DNA from: Burkholderiales bacterium
GTDB lineage: Bacteria; Pseudomonadota; Gammaproteobacteria; Burkholderiales; Eutrophovitaceae
Assembly: GCA_035560005.1 (NCBI GenBank)
Contig: DATMAN010000063.1
Coordinates: 62,001 to 126,000 of the forward strand
Reading direction: 5' to 3'
Length of the DNA: 64,000 nucleotides
Below are positions 30,809 to 39,317 of this stretch, piece after piece (the stretch's first letter is position 1; each line of letters starts with the position of its first letter). Under the pieces are notes generated by a model. The model was not told where the DNA came from. It did no database searches and was given only the letters and a program-made list of their open reading frames with translations. A program made the translations under genes and the position numbers.

Positions 30809-32452
30809 TCACAGCGCGCTTCGGACCGATCTGATCAGCGCGTCCACCGTCTCGTCCATCACGTCGACCACGTAGGCGGCACCGAACTCCTCGAGCCAGG
30901 CCCGTTCGGCGCCGGTGGCCGCGGTGGCGATCACCGCCAGCCGCGGATTGAGTTCGCGCGCCGCCGCGCACACACGGATCTTGTCCTGCAGCGCGGGATT
31001 GGCCACGACCAGCACTCTGGCGTCGAGCAGGCCGGCAGCTCTCAGGACCTCGGGACGGCCGGCGTCGCCGAACACGGTCGCCACGCCGAGCGCGCGCAAC
31101 TGCTCCAGAACATCGACGTCGGTATCGATCGCGCACACCGGCACGCCGCCTTGCGCGCAGCGTCGAATCAGTCTCAGGCCCGCCTCTCCGAGTCCGCACA
31201 CGAGCACCGGCGCGCCGACGCCTTCGCCCGGCGCTTCGCCGTGCGCGGTGGCCGCCGCCGGCGCGCCCGCCGGCGGCGAACCGTCCAGTCGCGCTTCGAA
31301 CGCCCTGAGCGCCCGGAAAAGCAGCGGATTGAGCGCGATCGATACGATCGCCGTCATGATCAGCACATCCATGCCTTGTTCCGGCAGCACGCCCAGCGAG
31401 TTGCCGAGCGCGCCGAGAATGAAGGAGAACTCGCCGATCTGGGCAAGTCCCACGGCCACCGTGAGACCGGTGCGCACAGACTCGCGCAGCACGGCCACGA
31501 TCGCCAGGGCGACCAGCGGCTTGACGATCAGCACGACCGCAAGCGCGCTCAGCACCACGGCCGGTTGCGAGCCGATCAACGCGGGATTGAACAGCATGCC
31601 CACCGAGACGAAGAACAGCGCGGAGAACACGTCGCGGAAGGGAAGCATGTCGGCGGCCGCTTGCGGTCCGAAGCGCGACTGGCCGACCACCAGACCGGCG
31701 AAGAAAGCGCCCAGGGCCACCGAGACGTTGAATACCGCGGTGGCCAGGAGGGCGATTCCCAGCGCGACCACGAACACGGCGAGGGTGAACAGCTCCGTCG
31801 ATCGCACGCGCGCGACGCGGGCCATCGCCGGCGTCAGTACACGCGTGCCCGCGATCCATACCAGAACCGCGAACACCGCGGCCTTGCCCAGTGCGACGAA
31901 GAGCTCGCGGGACACGCCGAGGATGCCGCTGCGTTCCACGGCGAGCGCGGGCAGCACGACCAGCGCAACGACGGTGAACAGATCCTCGACGATCAGCCAG
32001 CCGACCGCGACATGTCCGTCGTGCCGGCCCAGGCGATCCTGCGCGACCAGCATGCGCATGAGCACCACGGTACTGGCCACGGCGAGCGCCATGCCGAACA
32101 CGATCCCTGCGCCGTGCCCCCATCCGAACGCGCGCGCGGTCGCCCAGCCGGCGATGGTGGCGAGCGCGCTCTGCGCCACGGCGCCGGGCAGCGCGATGCG
32201 CCAGACGCGCAACAACTCTTGCGGATGGAAGTGCATGCCGACGCTGAACATCAGCAAGATGACGCCGATTTCGGCCATCTGCGCTGCCAGCCGCGGGTCG
32301 GCGACGAAGCCCGGCGTATACGGGCCGACCACGACCCCGGCCAGCAGATAGCCCACCAGCGTGGACAGGCCCAGGCGCTGGGTCAGCCATCCGAGCGCCA
32401 GCGCGAAGGCGAGCGCGCCGGCCAGCGTGGTGATGACGGTGAGATCGTGCAT
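30809..32452 (-). CDS. CPA2 cation:proton antiporter with TrkA-N domain (KefB/YbaL-like)
   Basis: This 547-residue protein has about 12 membrane helices (5-385), including LGWLTQRLGLSTLVGYLLAG and VEDLFTVVALVVLP. A C-terminal Rossmann TrkA-N domain follows (about 415-545, with VLVCGLGEAGLRLI). Members exchange K+ or Na+ for protons, gated by nucleotide or glutathione binding. The start is the ATG at 32452. The coding frame continues upstream without stop, but that stretch is arginine-rich and not membrane-like, so I rejected it. The 200 bp between this gene and the next upstream gene hold nothing I recognise. Confidence 0.9.
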   Translation of the reverse strand: MHDLTVITTLAGALAFALALGWLTQRLGLSTLVGYLLAGVVVGPYTPGFVADPRLAAQMAEIGVILLMFSVGMHFHPQELLRVWRIALPGAVAQSALATIAGWATARAFGWGHGAGIVFGMALAVASTVVLMRMLVAQDRLGRHDGHVAVGWLIVEDLFTVVALVVLPALAVERSGILGVSRELFVALGKAAVFAVLVWIAGTRVLTPAMARVARVRSTELFTLAVFVVALGIALLATAVFNVSVALGAFFAGLVVGQSRFGPQAAADMLPFRDVFSALFFVSVGMLFNPALIGSQPAVVLSALAVVLIVKPLVALAIVAVLRESVRTGLTVAVGLAQIGEFSFILGALGNSLGVLPEQGMDVLIMTAIVSIALNPLLFRALRAFEARLDGSPPAGAPAAATAHGEAPGEGVGAPVLVCGLGEAGLRLIRRCAQGGVPVCAIDTDVDVLEQLRALGVATVFGDAGRPEVLRAAGLLDARVLVVANPALQDKIRVCAAARELNPRLAVIATAATGAERAWLEEFGAAYVVDVMDETVDALIRSVRSAL

Positions 32453-32655
32453 CGATTTGCGGCCAATGGTGCACCCTACGCCCCGGCCTTTGCGAGGCCA
32501 GCGGCCGCGGAGAACGCGCGGCGAACACGAGGCGCGGGCGCGCAGCGGATCATGCGACGCGCGCCAGCCCCGCAAGCGGCGGGAGGAACGCCGTTTCGCA
32601 GCCGGCTATCCGGCGGCCCCCGAATCCTCGGCGGTGGGGCTCGCGAAGCGTCCCC

Positions 32656-33270
32656 TCAGGCCTTGATCCAGGTTTCGGAGAACGCGAGGAAGGCGGTGCT
32701 CGAGTCTTTCTTGCCGGCGAACTCCCGCGGAAACGGCTTGCCGTCGACGGCTTTGCCGTTGATCGCCGCCGCGGCCCTGTGGGCATCGAAGAACAGCGAG
32801 ATCATCTCGTGCCTGCCGGTGGCCGAGTGCTCCTTGTCGAACTCGACCAGGAAGGGCGCCGAAAGATCGGACCAGGTCAGGCAGACCTGGCCGATGGCGG
32901 ACCGGAACCATTCGCTGTGGACGCTGGTTCCATTGCCGCCCGCCACGAAATCCCAGCCCGGTCGGTATTCAACGCCGGCCAGTCCGCTCGCATTGCGGAA
33001 AGCCGAGAAGTGGGCGACGAATCCCTTGCAAAGGTACTCGGCCAGCGGCTCGTTGTCGGTCAGGCACACGTTGGGCCTTCCCGGCTTGCGCCCGTTGCCC
33101 TGCGGGTCGAGCAGCATGAACGCTGCGTGGCCTTTGCCGTGGGGAGAGGTCACGACGCGAAAGAAGCTCACCAGCGTCACGAACGGCCCGTCCGTCGAAT
33201 CCTTCAGATACATGCCGGGATTCTCGCCGGACCAGTCCACTTTGCCCGGATTGATCGGTACACGTGCCAT
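32656..33270 (-). CDS. Conserved-looking hypothetical protein, 204 aa
   Basis: I do not recognise this protein. It starts with a strong ribosome site (AGGAGGAG, seven bases before the ATG at 33270). It has no signal peptide or membrane helix, and a balanced composition with many aromatic residues, including GWDFVAGGNGTSVHSEW and GRHEMISLFFDAHRAAAA. Coding is convincing because the base composition and ribosome site match real genes here. It is divergent from a small secreted protein across a 267-bp AT-richer region containing a perfect palindrome, so it probably has its own promoter there. Confidence 0.6.
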   Translation of the reverse strand: MARVPINPGKVDWSGENPGMYLKDSTDGPFVTLVSFFRVVTSPHGKGHAAFMLLDPQGNGRKPGRPNVCLTDNEPLAEYLCKGFVAHFSAFRNASGLAGVEYRPGWDFVAGGNGTSVHSEWFRSAIGQVCLTWSDLSAPFLVEFDKEHSATGRHEMISLFFDAHRAAAAINGKAVDGKPFPREFAGKKDSSTAFLAFSETWIKA

Positions 33271-33356
33271 CGGTTCTCCTCCTATTGCTTGGGGTTTGGC
33301 GGGTCAGGCCGTCCGAAAAGTTGGCCAAAGTCCTTTCTTCACGCTTTTTTCACGCC

Positions 33357-33368
33357 CGTGTTAACACG
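33357..33368. promoter_or_regulatory. 12-bp perfect palindrome in a divergent intergenic region
   Basis: CGTGTTAACACG is perfectly self-complementary and lies 87 bases upstream of the hypothetical gene (minus strand) and 170 bases upstream of the small secreted protein (plus strand). Three TTCACG motifs flank it. It could be an operator for one or both genes. The rest of the 33271-33537 gap shows a TTATTT box at 33503-33508 but no clear -35. Confidence 0.35.
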
Positions 33369-33537
33369 CCCTTCACGTTCGACCCGGATGATGCGCACAT
33401 CCCGAAAGACGCGAGCCGGCGTTGGCAGGCAGGCAGTCTAACGCAGCAGCGGCTGATGCCACCGACCGCCGGGCGCGCTGACCCGAGGGATCAAGGCAGA
33501 CGTTATTTATCCATCATCCAATGAAAGGAGCATGACC

Positions 33538-33792
33538 ATGAAAACGCTGAAGAGCCTCACCATCGCTGCGATCCTTGCAACCGCTTCCGGCCTCGCCCAG
33601 GCGGGCGGTGTCGAGCAGTATGGCCGCGGCACACCGGACCCCAAGGCCGGCGTGAGCGTCCCCAGCGCGGGCGCCAACACCGACGTCGCCGCCGTGCAAG
33701 GCCGCGCCTCCGTCATCCGCAGCGCCCAAGGCGGCAATGCACGACTGACGGTGTTCGCACGGTCCGTCTCCGAAGTTTACGGCCGTTCGTAA
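33538..33792 (+). CDS. Small secreted protein of unknown function, 84 aa
   Basis: The protein has a clean signal peptide (MKTLKSLTIAAILATASGLA, cleavage likely after AQA). The mature part of about 62 residues is rich in glycine, alanine, serine and valine (GGVEQYGRGTPDPKAGVSV). It is predicted periplasmic or extracellular. Two ATGs are possible (33532 and 33538); the AAAGGAG ribosome site is correctly spaced only for 33538. A textbook terminator follows 15 bases after the stop, so this is a monocistronic and probably well expressed gene. No family is recognised, although short exported proteins of this kind recur in Betaproteobacteria. Confidence 0.75.
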   Translation: MKTLKSLTIAAILATASGLAQAGGVEQYGRGTPDPKAGVSVPSAGANTDVAAVQGRASVIRSAQGGNARLTVFARSVSEVYGRS

Positions 33793-33807
33793 CCCGCAAC
33801 GCCCGAC

Positions 33808-33842
33808 AGCGGACGGCGCCATGAGCGCCGTCCGCTTTTTTT
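33808..33842 (+). terminator. Rho-independent terminator
   Basis: A perfect 12-bp stem (AGCGGACGGCGC, 33808-33819, with its complement at 33825-33836) closes a 5-nt loop and runs straight into seven T residues. It is the strongest intrinsic terminator seen in the window and ends the small secreted protein gene. Confidence 0.92.
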
Positions 33843-33911
33843 CGTTGGGCGCGCCCTGCCCGCACGGCACGCGGCGTCGAGCGGCTTTGCGAGCCGGACC
33901 TGTTCGCCGGG

Positions 33912-34664
33912 TCAGTTGCGTGCCGCCCTCAGGTAATCGGCGGCCTGACGCGCCAGCATGATGTAGTCGGTGCACAATCCGATCACGCGGTAGCCCTGCG
34001 CCATGTAGGTGCGCGCGTGGACCGGCGTGTGCGCGTAGATGCAGCGGGCGATCGCGCGCTTTTCGCACGCCTCGATGACGCTCCCGATCGCTTCCTGCAC
34101 CCGCGGGTGATCGATCTGGCCGGGCAGACCCATGCTGCCGGACAGGTCGAAGGGACCGACGAAGACGCCATCGATGCCCGGCGTATCGAGAATCTCCTCG
34201 ATGTTCCTGATCGCTTCGACATGCTCGATCTGCACGATGACCGCGATGTCGTCGTTGGCCCGCTTCATGTAACCGTCGAAATCGAGATCGAAGCGCTGGC
34301 TGCGCGTGATGCCGACGCTGCGAACGCCCATCGGCGGATATTTGCAGCGACCTACCGCCAGGCGAGCGTCCGCGGCGTTGTTGACCAGGGGCACGATCAC
34401 CCCCGTGGCGCCGATGTCCAGGGCCTTCTTGATGTGGGCTTCGTCGTTCCAGGGCACGCGGACGACACAGGCGATGCGGTCGTCGACCGCGGTGAGCACG
34501 TCGAGCGCGTTGCGCGCATCCATCGGCGAGTGCTCGAGGTCGACGAACAGCCAGTCGTAGCCGGCGGTGACGAAGATTTCGGCCACTTCGGGCAGCGGCA
34601 TCTGCAACAGCGCCCCGATCAGCACGTCGCCCTTCTGGAGGCGCCTGCGGAATGAGATTGTCAT
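33912..34664 (-). CDS. HpcH/HpaI family aldolase
   Basis: This 250-residue class II pyruvate aldolase has the active-site segments VDLEHSPMDARN, VVRVPWND, VQIEHVEAIRNIEEI (metal glutamate) and VGPFDLSGSMG (metal aspartate). Members cleave 4-hydroxy-2-oxo acids to pyruvate and an aldehyde, as in homoprotocatechuate, rhamnonate or glucarate breakdown. The ATG at 34664 follows a GGAAG ribosome site. Upstream on the same strand, beyond repeat copy D, is a cupin gene that may be cotranscribed. Confidence 0.9.
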   Translation of the reverse strand: MTISFRRRLQKGDVLIGALLQMPLPEVAEIFVTAGYDWLFVDLEHSPMDARNALDVLTAVDDRIACVVRVPWNDEAHIKKALDIGATGVIVPLVNNAADARLAVGRCKYPPMGVRSVGITRSQRFDLDFDGYMKRANDDIAVIVQIEHVEAIRNIEEILDTPGIDGVFVGPFDLSGSMGLPGQIDHPRVQEAIGSVIEACEKRAIARCIYAHTPVHARTYMAQGYRVIGLCTDYIMLARQAADYLRAARN

Positions 34665-34691
34665 TTCTTCCTTCTTCGGCTGGATGACAGG

Positions 34692-34848
34692 GACGAACCA
34701 AAAAGCACCAGGGACGCCGGGAAACCAGGACCGGAAGAGCTTCGACGACGACCGGCGCGCCCACCGGCCCCGGCGCGCTCCCGCGGCGGATTTCAGGACT
34801 TGCGCCGTGAGCCTCTTGCCGTTCTCGGCGTCCCGGGTGGTTCGCTGG
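34692..34848. repeat. Intergenic inverted repeat with 8-nt period, copy D
   Basis: The left arm (34692-34730) reads in 8-nt units GCACCAGG, GACGCCGG, GAAACCAG. The right arm (34821-34848) is its imperfect reverse complement, sharing CGAACCA and GGGACGCCG. About 90 GC-rich bases lie between. The element fills most of the gap between the cupin and aldolase genes. Confidence 0.6.
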
Positions 34849-34871
34849 ACGATTCCAGGCGTCGATTCGGG

Positions 34872-35261
34872 TCAGTCATCGATGGTCGCGAAGTCCGCCG
34901 GCATCACGATCTCGATGAGTTCCAGGTCGTCGGAATGCCCCAGCTCGGTGTGCCTGATCCCGGGCGGCTGGTGCACGCAGGTGCCGGCGGTCAGGCGATG
35001 TCTGCCGGCACCTTCATACTCGAACTCGATCCAGCCCTTGAGCACGTACACCATCTGGAAGTCCACGGCATGATGGTGCTTCTGCGGCCTGGCCAGGGCA
35101 CCCGGTTTGGCGCGAATCACGTGAGCCAGCACCTTGCCCCCGGTCGCCGCCCGGATTCCCAGATCGCGGTACTCGAAGAATGGCCGCAACCCGTCGGCCT
35201 CGAAGCGGCCATCCGCTGCATGACTGATCGAGAATCTCATGCCTTGCGCTGACTGGCCCAT
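34872..35261 (-). CDS. Cupin domain protein
   Basis: This 129-residue single-domain cupin has the metal-binding pattern in QKHHHAVDFQMVYVLKGW and the second motif in HQPPGIRHTELGHSDD. It is cytoplasmic; a role as a small-molecule dioxygenase, isomerase or binding protein is possible. The ATG at 35261 follows an AGGAGC ribosome site. It lies upstream of the HpcH-type aldolase on the same strand, separated by repeat copy D, which suggests but does not prove a shared catabolic role. Confidence 0.7.
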   Translation of the reverse strand: MGQSAQGMRFSISHAADGRFEADGLRPFFEYRDLGIRAATGGKVLAHVIRAKPGALARPQKHHHAVDFQMVYVLKGWIEFEYEGAGRHRLTAGTCVHQPPGIRHTELGHSDDLELIEIVMPADFATIDD

Positions 35262-35314
35262 GTTGCGCTCCTGATTGTCTATCCCGGCGACCGGGGCATG
35301 ACACCCGTGTCGGA

Positions 35315-36289
35315 CTACCGAACGAAAGTCAGCTCGACCGCACCGTCCGTGCTTCGAAGCACGAGGCGGTTGCCCTCGCCCCGGTAATGGCGGGTGCGGC
35401 GCAAGGCAGCGAGAAATGCCTGCTCCTGCCGCATCAGCGCCGGCGAGCCCGCCATCCTGGTCGCGACGAAGCCCGTTGCGGACCATTCAAGCTCGCCATC
35501 CAGGTTGAACCGGTACTGCCCGTTGAAGCGATTCACAGAAGCATTGCCCGTCACCTTGCCGCTGGGATCGAAGGACACCGTGATCGAACTGCCGGGCAGC
35601 AGGGCACGGCTGCGCCCGCGTTCCTTCCACTGCGCCAGCCGCCACTGCACAATCGGTCGCTCGCTCGCAGCCGGCAAGACGGTCTCGGCACTCGACGGGC
35701 TGGGTGCGGACGAAGCGGTTGCCGCCGGGGAGATGGCCGTCAGGGGCTCGGCAGGCGCGACGATGACCGAGGCGCCTTGCTCCTCCACGACGGTCACTGC
35801 GGGCAAGGCCACCTGCGTCTGCGGCGCGTCGGCTGCCGGCGGGGGGGCGGAGGATGACGTCGCGGGCAGTGCCGGCGCGGCGTTGGCGCGTTGCACGAAA
35901 GCGGCAAGCTCCTGCTCGCGCGCGAGCGTTGCACGAATCTGGCAATCCTTGACGAACTCCTCGCCGCGGCTCCCCGGCGGAGCCTGAACCGCCTGCCAGG
36001 TGCAGTTGCTGTCGCGATAGGCGTTGAACCTGCGCTGGCTGTCGATGAAATTGCTCATCCCGGCGCGCCGGTTGTCGCGCTCCAGCTGCTCGATGCGTTG
36101 CTGTGCCGCCCTGAGCGCGGCGTTCAGTTTCAGAGTGGCGTCCCTGAGCTTCGCGTCCAGACATGCGATGAGCGCGCTGCGCTCGACTGCGCCCTGCGTG
36201 CATTCCTCGAGCGGAGTTTGCGCCGCGGCGGCACCGCCGCCGAACAGCGCAATCAGGACCGCCGACCGCGAGATGCTGCGAATGTTCAT
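35315..36289 (-). CDS. Exported LprI-like (DUF1311) and META-domain fusion
   Basis: This 324-residue protein has a signal peptide (ending near AAAAQ). An N-terminal LprI/DUF1311-like helical domain with paired cysteines follows (about 25-125, with ECTQGAVERSALIACLDAKL). Next comes a proline/alanine/serine-rich linker (130-215), then a C-terminal META/HslJ-like beta domain (about 215-324, with SITVSFDPSGKVTGNASVNR). LprI relatives inhibit lysozyme and META proteins occur in heat-shock and envelope-stress contexts. I infer an envelope protection protein. The two domains are usually found on separate proteins. Confidence 0.65.
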   Translation of the reverse strand: MNIRSISRSAVLIALFGGGAAAAQTPLEECTQGAVERSALIACLDAKLRDATLKLNAALRAAQQRIEQLERDNRRAGMSNFIDSQRRFNAYRDSNCTWQAVQAPPGSRGEEFVKDCQIRATLAREQELAAFVQRANAAPALPATSSSAPPPAADAPQTQVALPAVTVVEEQGASVIVAPAEPLTAISPAATASSAPSPSSAETVLPAASERPIVQWRLAQWKERGRSRALLPGSSITVSFDPSGKVTGNASVNRFNGQYRFNLDGELEWSATGFVATRMAGSPALMRQEQAFLAALRRTRHYRGEGNRLVLRSTDGAVELTFVR

Positions 36290-36361
36290 GTGCCTGTGCT
36301 CCTCCGTGAAACCCTTCCCTTCATCGCGATGCCAACACATATCCCCGTGGTTGCGCGCGCC

Positions 36362-37930
36362 TTACCGGGCGAAGACGCCCTCGCACCATTTTGCCGCCTG
36401 CAGCACACGGGCGTCGGCACCGGGCCGGCCGACGATCTGCACGCTGACCGGCGCGCCGTTTCCGGCCCTGCCGCAGGGCAGACTGATCGCCGGCAAACCG
36501 CAGAAGTTGATCGGCGAAGTGAAGCGCGTCAAGAGCGGCGCGATGTGCAACGGTCGGCCGCCGATCTCCACCGTGCTCGTGCCGGACTTCGGCGGCAGCA
36601 CCGGCATCGCGGGAATCAGCATGACATCGGCGTCAGCGAACGCACCGATCATCGCGTCGCGCACCTGTTTGCGCAGCTGCTGCGCCTTGATGTAATCGAC
36701 CGCCAGATAGAACTGTCCGATCTCCAGGCGCACGCGCACATCCTCGCCGAGCTTGTCTCCATGCGCCTTGAGCAGATGCGCGTTGCTCTGCGCCGCTTCG
36801 CAGTTGATGGTGATGAGCTGGATGCCGGGGGACAGCTCGATGCCCGGAATGTCGGTGGGCGCGATGCGCGCGCCGGCCGACTCCAGCTTCTTCAGGGCGG
36901 CGTCGACCGCCACGCGCACCTCGTCTTCCAGCAGATCGAAGAAGAAACGGCGGGGGCGCACGATGGACGGCGCGCTCACCGTTTCCGGCGGCAACGTGCA
37001 GTGCGGCGGCAGACCGGCCATCACCTCGAACATGAGCGCGGCGTCCTCGACCGATCGGGTCATCGGGCCGACATGATCCAGCGACCAGGCCAGCGGCCAG
37101 ACGTCGCCCGCCGGCACCGCGCCGTAGCTGGGCTTGAACCCGACAACACCGCAGCAGGCCGCCGGCAGGCGGATCGAGCCGCCGGTGTCCGACCCGATCG
37201 CCAGCGTAGTCAGACCGGCCGCCAGCGCGGCGGCCGAACCGCCGCTGGAGCCGCCCGGAATGCATCCCGGCAGCCGCGGATTCTGGACGTGGCCGAAATG
37301 GGGGTTGGCGCTGGTCACCCCGAAGGCCAGTTCGTGCAGGTTGGTGACGCCAATCACGAGCGCGCCCGCTTCCCGCAGGCGGGCGACGCACCGCGCATCG
37401 CGCGCCTGACGTTTCGCCTCCGCCGCCCGGGTTCCGCCAGTCAGCGGATAGCCCCGCACCGGGCACAGGTCCTTGACCGCGACCGGCACGCCGGCCAGCG
37501 GGCCGGGATCTTCGCCGCGCTGGATGCGCACCGCGAGCTCTTCGGCCTCGTCCCTGACACGGGCGTGATCGACCGCGATGAAGGCGTTCAGATGGGCAGC
37601 CGCCTCGATGCGCCCGAGAAACAGCGAGGCGACCTCGAGCGGGGAGAGCGAGCGCGAGCGCACCTGCTGGGCGATTTGCACCGCCGACGCGAAGGCGAGA
37701 TCCGCCGCGATGGCCGGCGCGCGGTATTCGCCGGGCGGATGAGCGCCGTGCGCCAGGGGGACCGGCGGAGCGAGCAGCGGCTCCCCGCACACCACGGTCT
37801 CGAACACCTGCTCGATGTCCTCGACGCCGAACGCGAACCGTTCCTCCCAGAGCTGCACGCGCTCCGGGGGCTCGTAGCGGCGGAACGCGGCGATCGCCCG
37901 CAGCAGTTGCGAATAGCGCCGGTCGATCAT
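36362..37930 (-). CDS. Amidase signature family hydrolase
   Basis: This 522-residue protein has a full amidase signature: the lysine in VAVKDLCPVRGYPLTGG, the cis-serine in PGGSSGGSAAALAAG and the nucleophile in GSDTGGSIRLPAACCG. An added N-terminal segment of about 80 residues with no recognised motif precedes it. No signal peptide is present. It resembles the GatA and indole-acetamide branch, but GatB/GatC are absent, so glutamyl-tRNA amidation is not supported. The start is the ATG at 37930; a start at 37966 would add 12 residues. The FIST gene upstream on the same strand ends 158 bp away. Confidence 0.88.
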   Translation of the reverse strand: MIDRRYSQLLRAIAAFRRYEPPERVQLWEERFAFGVEDIEQVFETVVCGEPLLAPPVPLAHGAHPPGEYRAPAIAADLAFASAVQIAQQVRSRSLSPLEVASLFLGRIEAAAHLNAFIAVDHARVRDEAEELAVRIQRGEDPGPLAGVPVAVKDLCPVRGYPLTGGTRAAEAKRQARDARCVARLREAGALVIGVTNLHELAFGVTSANPHFGHVQNPRLPGCIPGGSSGGSAAALAAGLTTLAIGSDTGGSIRLPAACCGVVGFKPSYGAVPAGDVWPLAWSLDHVGPMTRSVEDAALMFEVMAGLPPHCTLPPETVSAPSIVRPRRFFFDLLEDEVRVAVDAALKKLESAGARIAPTDIPGIELSPGIQLITINCEAAQSNAHLLKAHGDKLGEDVRVRLEIGQFYLAVDYIKAQQLRKQVRDAMIGAFADADVMLIPAMPVLPPKSGTSTVEIGGRPLHIAPLLTRFTSPINFCGLPAISLPCGRAGNGAPVSVQIVGRPGADARVLQAAKWCEGVFAR

Positions 37931-38088
37931 GCCGTCGCGCTCGGAAACCGAAGGCCGGCGACGCAACGCCGGCCGAAAAGCGGCGGCATCGCGAACGCTG
38001 CAGCGCGACGCATCGTCAAGCTACCGTTCAGGGCGCATCCGAAACCGCCATCTTTCTTGTTCATCCGCCGCTCCCCGGTTGTGGGCCC

Positions 38089-39216
38089 TCAAAGGAAAAG
38101 CGTGAGCACGCCAGTGTAGCCGTACAGGCGATTGTGGGAGATCTCGCCGTTGCAGAAGAAACCGACCAGCGGAATGTCGCCGAGCGCGCGCTCGATCATG
38201 CGCAGTTCTTCGGAGTCCTCGCCGAACAGACTGGCCCCGCGACCGATGCACGAGTAATACACGCCGCCGCGCGGCGCCCGATAAAGGCCGTTCTTGATGC
38301 TCTCGAGCATGCGCTCCATGTCATCGGCCGCCGAGGCGTTGTCGCGCCGGCAGAACATGATCTTCGTCCCTTCCTGAGGCACATCACCGATGGCGAGCAG
38401 CTTGTTCACCGGGTCGATGCCGACCAGGTTGCGCACCAGGTAGTCGGCGCGGTCGCGGACCGCCAGGCCGGCGAATATCGTTCCTCCCAAGTGCGCGAGA
38501 TTGCGCCAGAGCGGCTCGCCGATGTCCTCGCGGAATACATCCAGCGCAGCCCGTCCGTCGAGCGTGATCAGCACGTTCTGCTGCGCGTGCGTGATGGTGT
38601 GACGCGGCCCGATCGGCGCACATCCCTGTGTGAGCCGCGTGGACACCACGACGTCCTCGGAGAACAGCACGCCCGACAGTCCGCCCCGGACCACGCCGTC
38701 AGCGATCTGCACGTAATCGCGCCGCGAGCTGGTCAGCCCGCCGGTCAGAAACCCGCTCTCCAGAATGCCCGCCAGGTCGGACACCAGTCTGGCGAGCTGG
38801 GCATTGCGCGGGTCGGCGTGGACCACGGCGAAGTTGGCCGGCACGCCGCCGAAATGCAAGGCCACGCGTTCCAGATCCTGCGCGGTGCGCACGCCCGAGA
38901 ACACCCGAAAGCTGTCGTCTGCGAAGGCGCACAGCATGACGGCGAGCGCCGGGCGGTCGTAGAACTCCCGGCCGGTGGCACAGATCCCCATGCCCACCGT
39001 GCCGACCCAGTGCAGCACGCCGGTGTTCTGCCGGAAAAACTCCAGGATCGGTCGCGCCTCGGAAGCCAGGCTGTCGGTGAGATAGAGAAAGCCGAGGTTG
39101 GCGCCGTGCGGACCCTTGCCAAGCTGGGCGAGGCAGGCGTTGGCCGCGTCGCGCCAGTTGGGCGAGGCGGCGCAGCCGCAGGCAAAGGGTTCGGACCAGG
39201 AAGCCGACGTAGTCAC
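38089..39216 (-). CDS. FIST domain sensory protein
   Basis: This 375-residue soluble protein has a FIST N region (about 30-230, including ANLGFLYLTDSLASEARPIL and FLTGGLTSSRRDYVQIADG). A FIST C region follows (about 235-365, with NLVGIDPVNKLLAIGDVP and GVYYSCIGRGASLFG). FIST domains are predicted to bind small ligands, possibly amino acids, and often occur with chemoreceptors, histidine kinases or cyclic-di-GMP proteins. Here it is a stand-alone protein. The start is a GTG at 39216, as no ATG is available in frame near the domain edge. MgtE is encoded upstream on the same strand, 101 bp away. Confidence 0.8.
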   Translation of the reverse strand: MTTSASWSEPFACGCAASPNWRDAANACLAQLGKGPHGANLGFLYLTDSLASEARPILEFFRQNTGVLHWVGTVGMGICATGREFYDRPALAVMLCAFADDSFRVFSGVRTAQDLERVALHFGGVPANFAVVHADPRNAQLARLVSDLAGILESGFLTGGLTSSRRDYVQIADGVVRGGLSGVLFSEDVVVSTRLTQGCAPIGPRHTITHAQQNVLITLDGRAALDVFREDIGEPLWRNLAHLGGTIFAGLAVRDRADYLVRNLVGIDPVNKLLAIGDVPQEGTKIMFCRRDNASAADDMERMLESIKNGLYRAPRGGVYYSCIGRGASLFGEDSEELRMIERALGDIPLVGFFCNGEISHNRLYGYTGVLTLFL

Positions 39217-39317
39217 CGGATGACTCGAGCGGGTGGCGGAGCAATGAACAGTGCGCGGCAGCGGCGGACAACCCGCTTCGCCTTCCGGACCAATGTTATT
39301 CCCACCGCGTCCCCAAC

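Noticed and set aside
36362..37930. GatA subunit of glutamyl-tRNA amidotransferase
   Set aside because: GatB and GatC are absent and an extra N-terminal segment of about 80 residues is present; a general amidase fits better.
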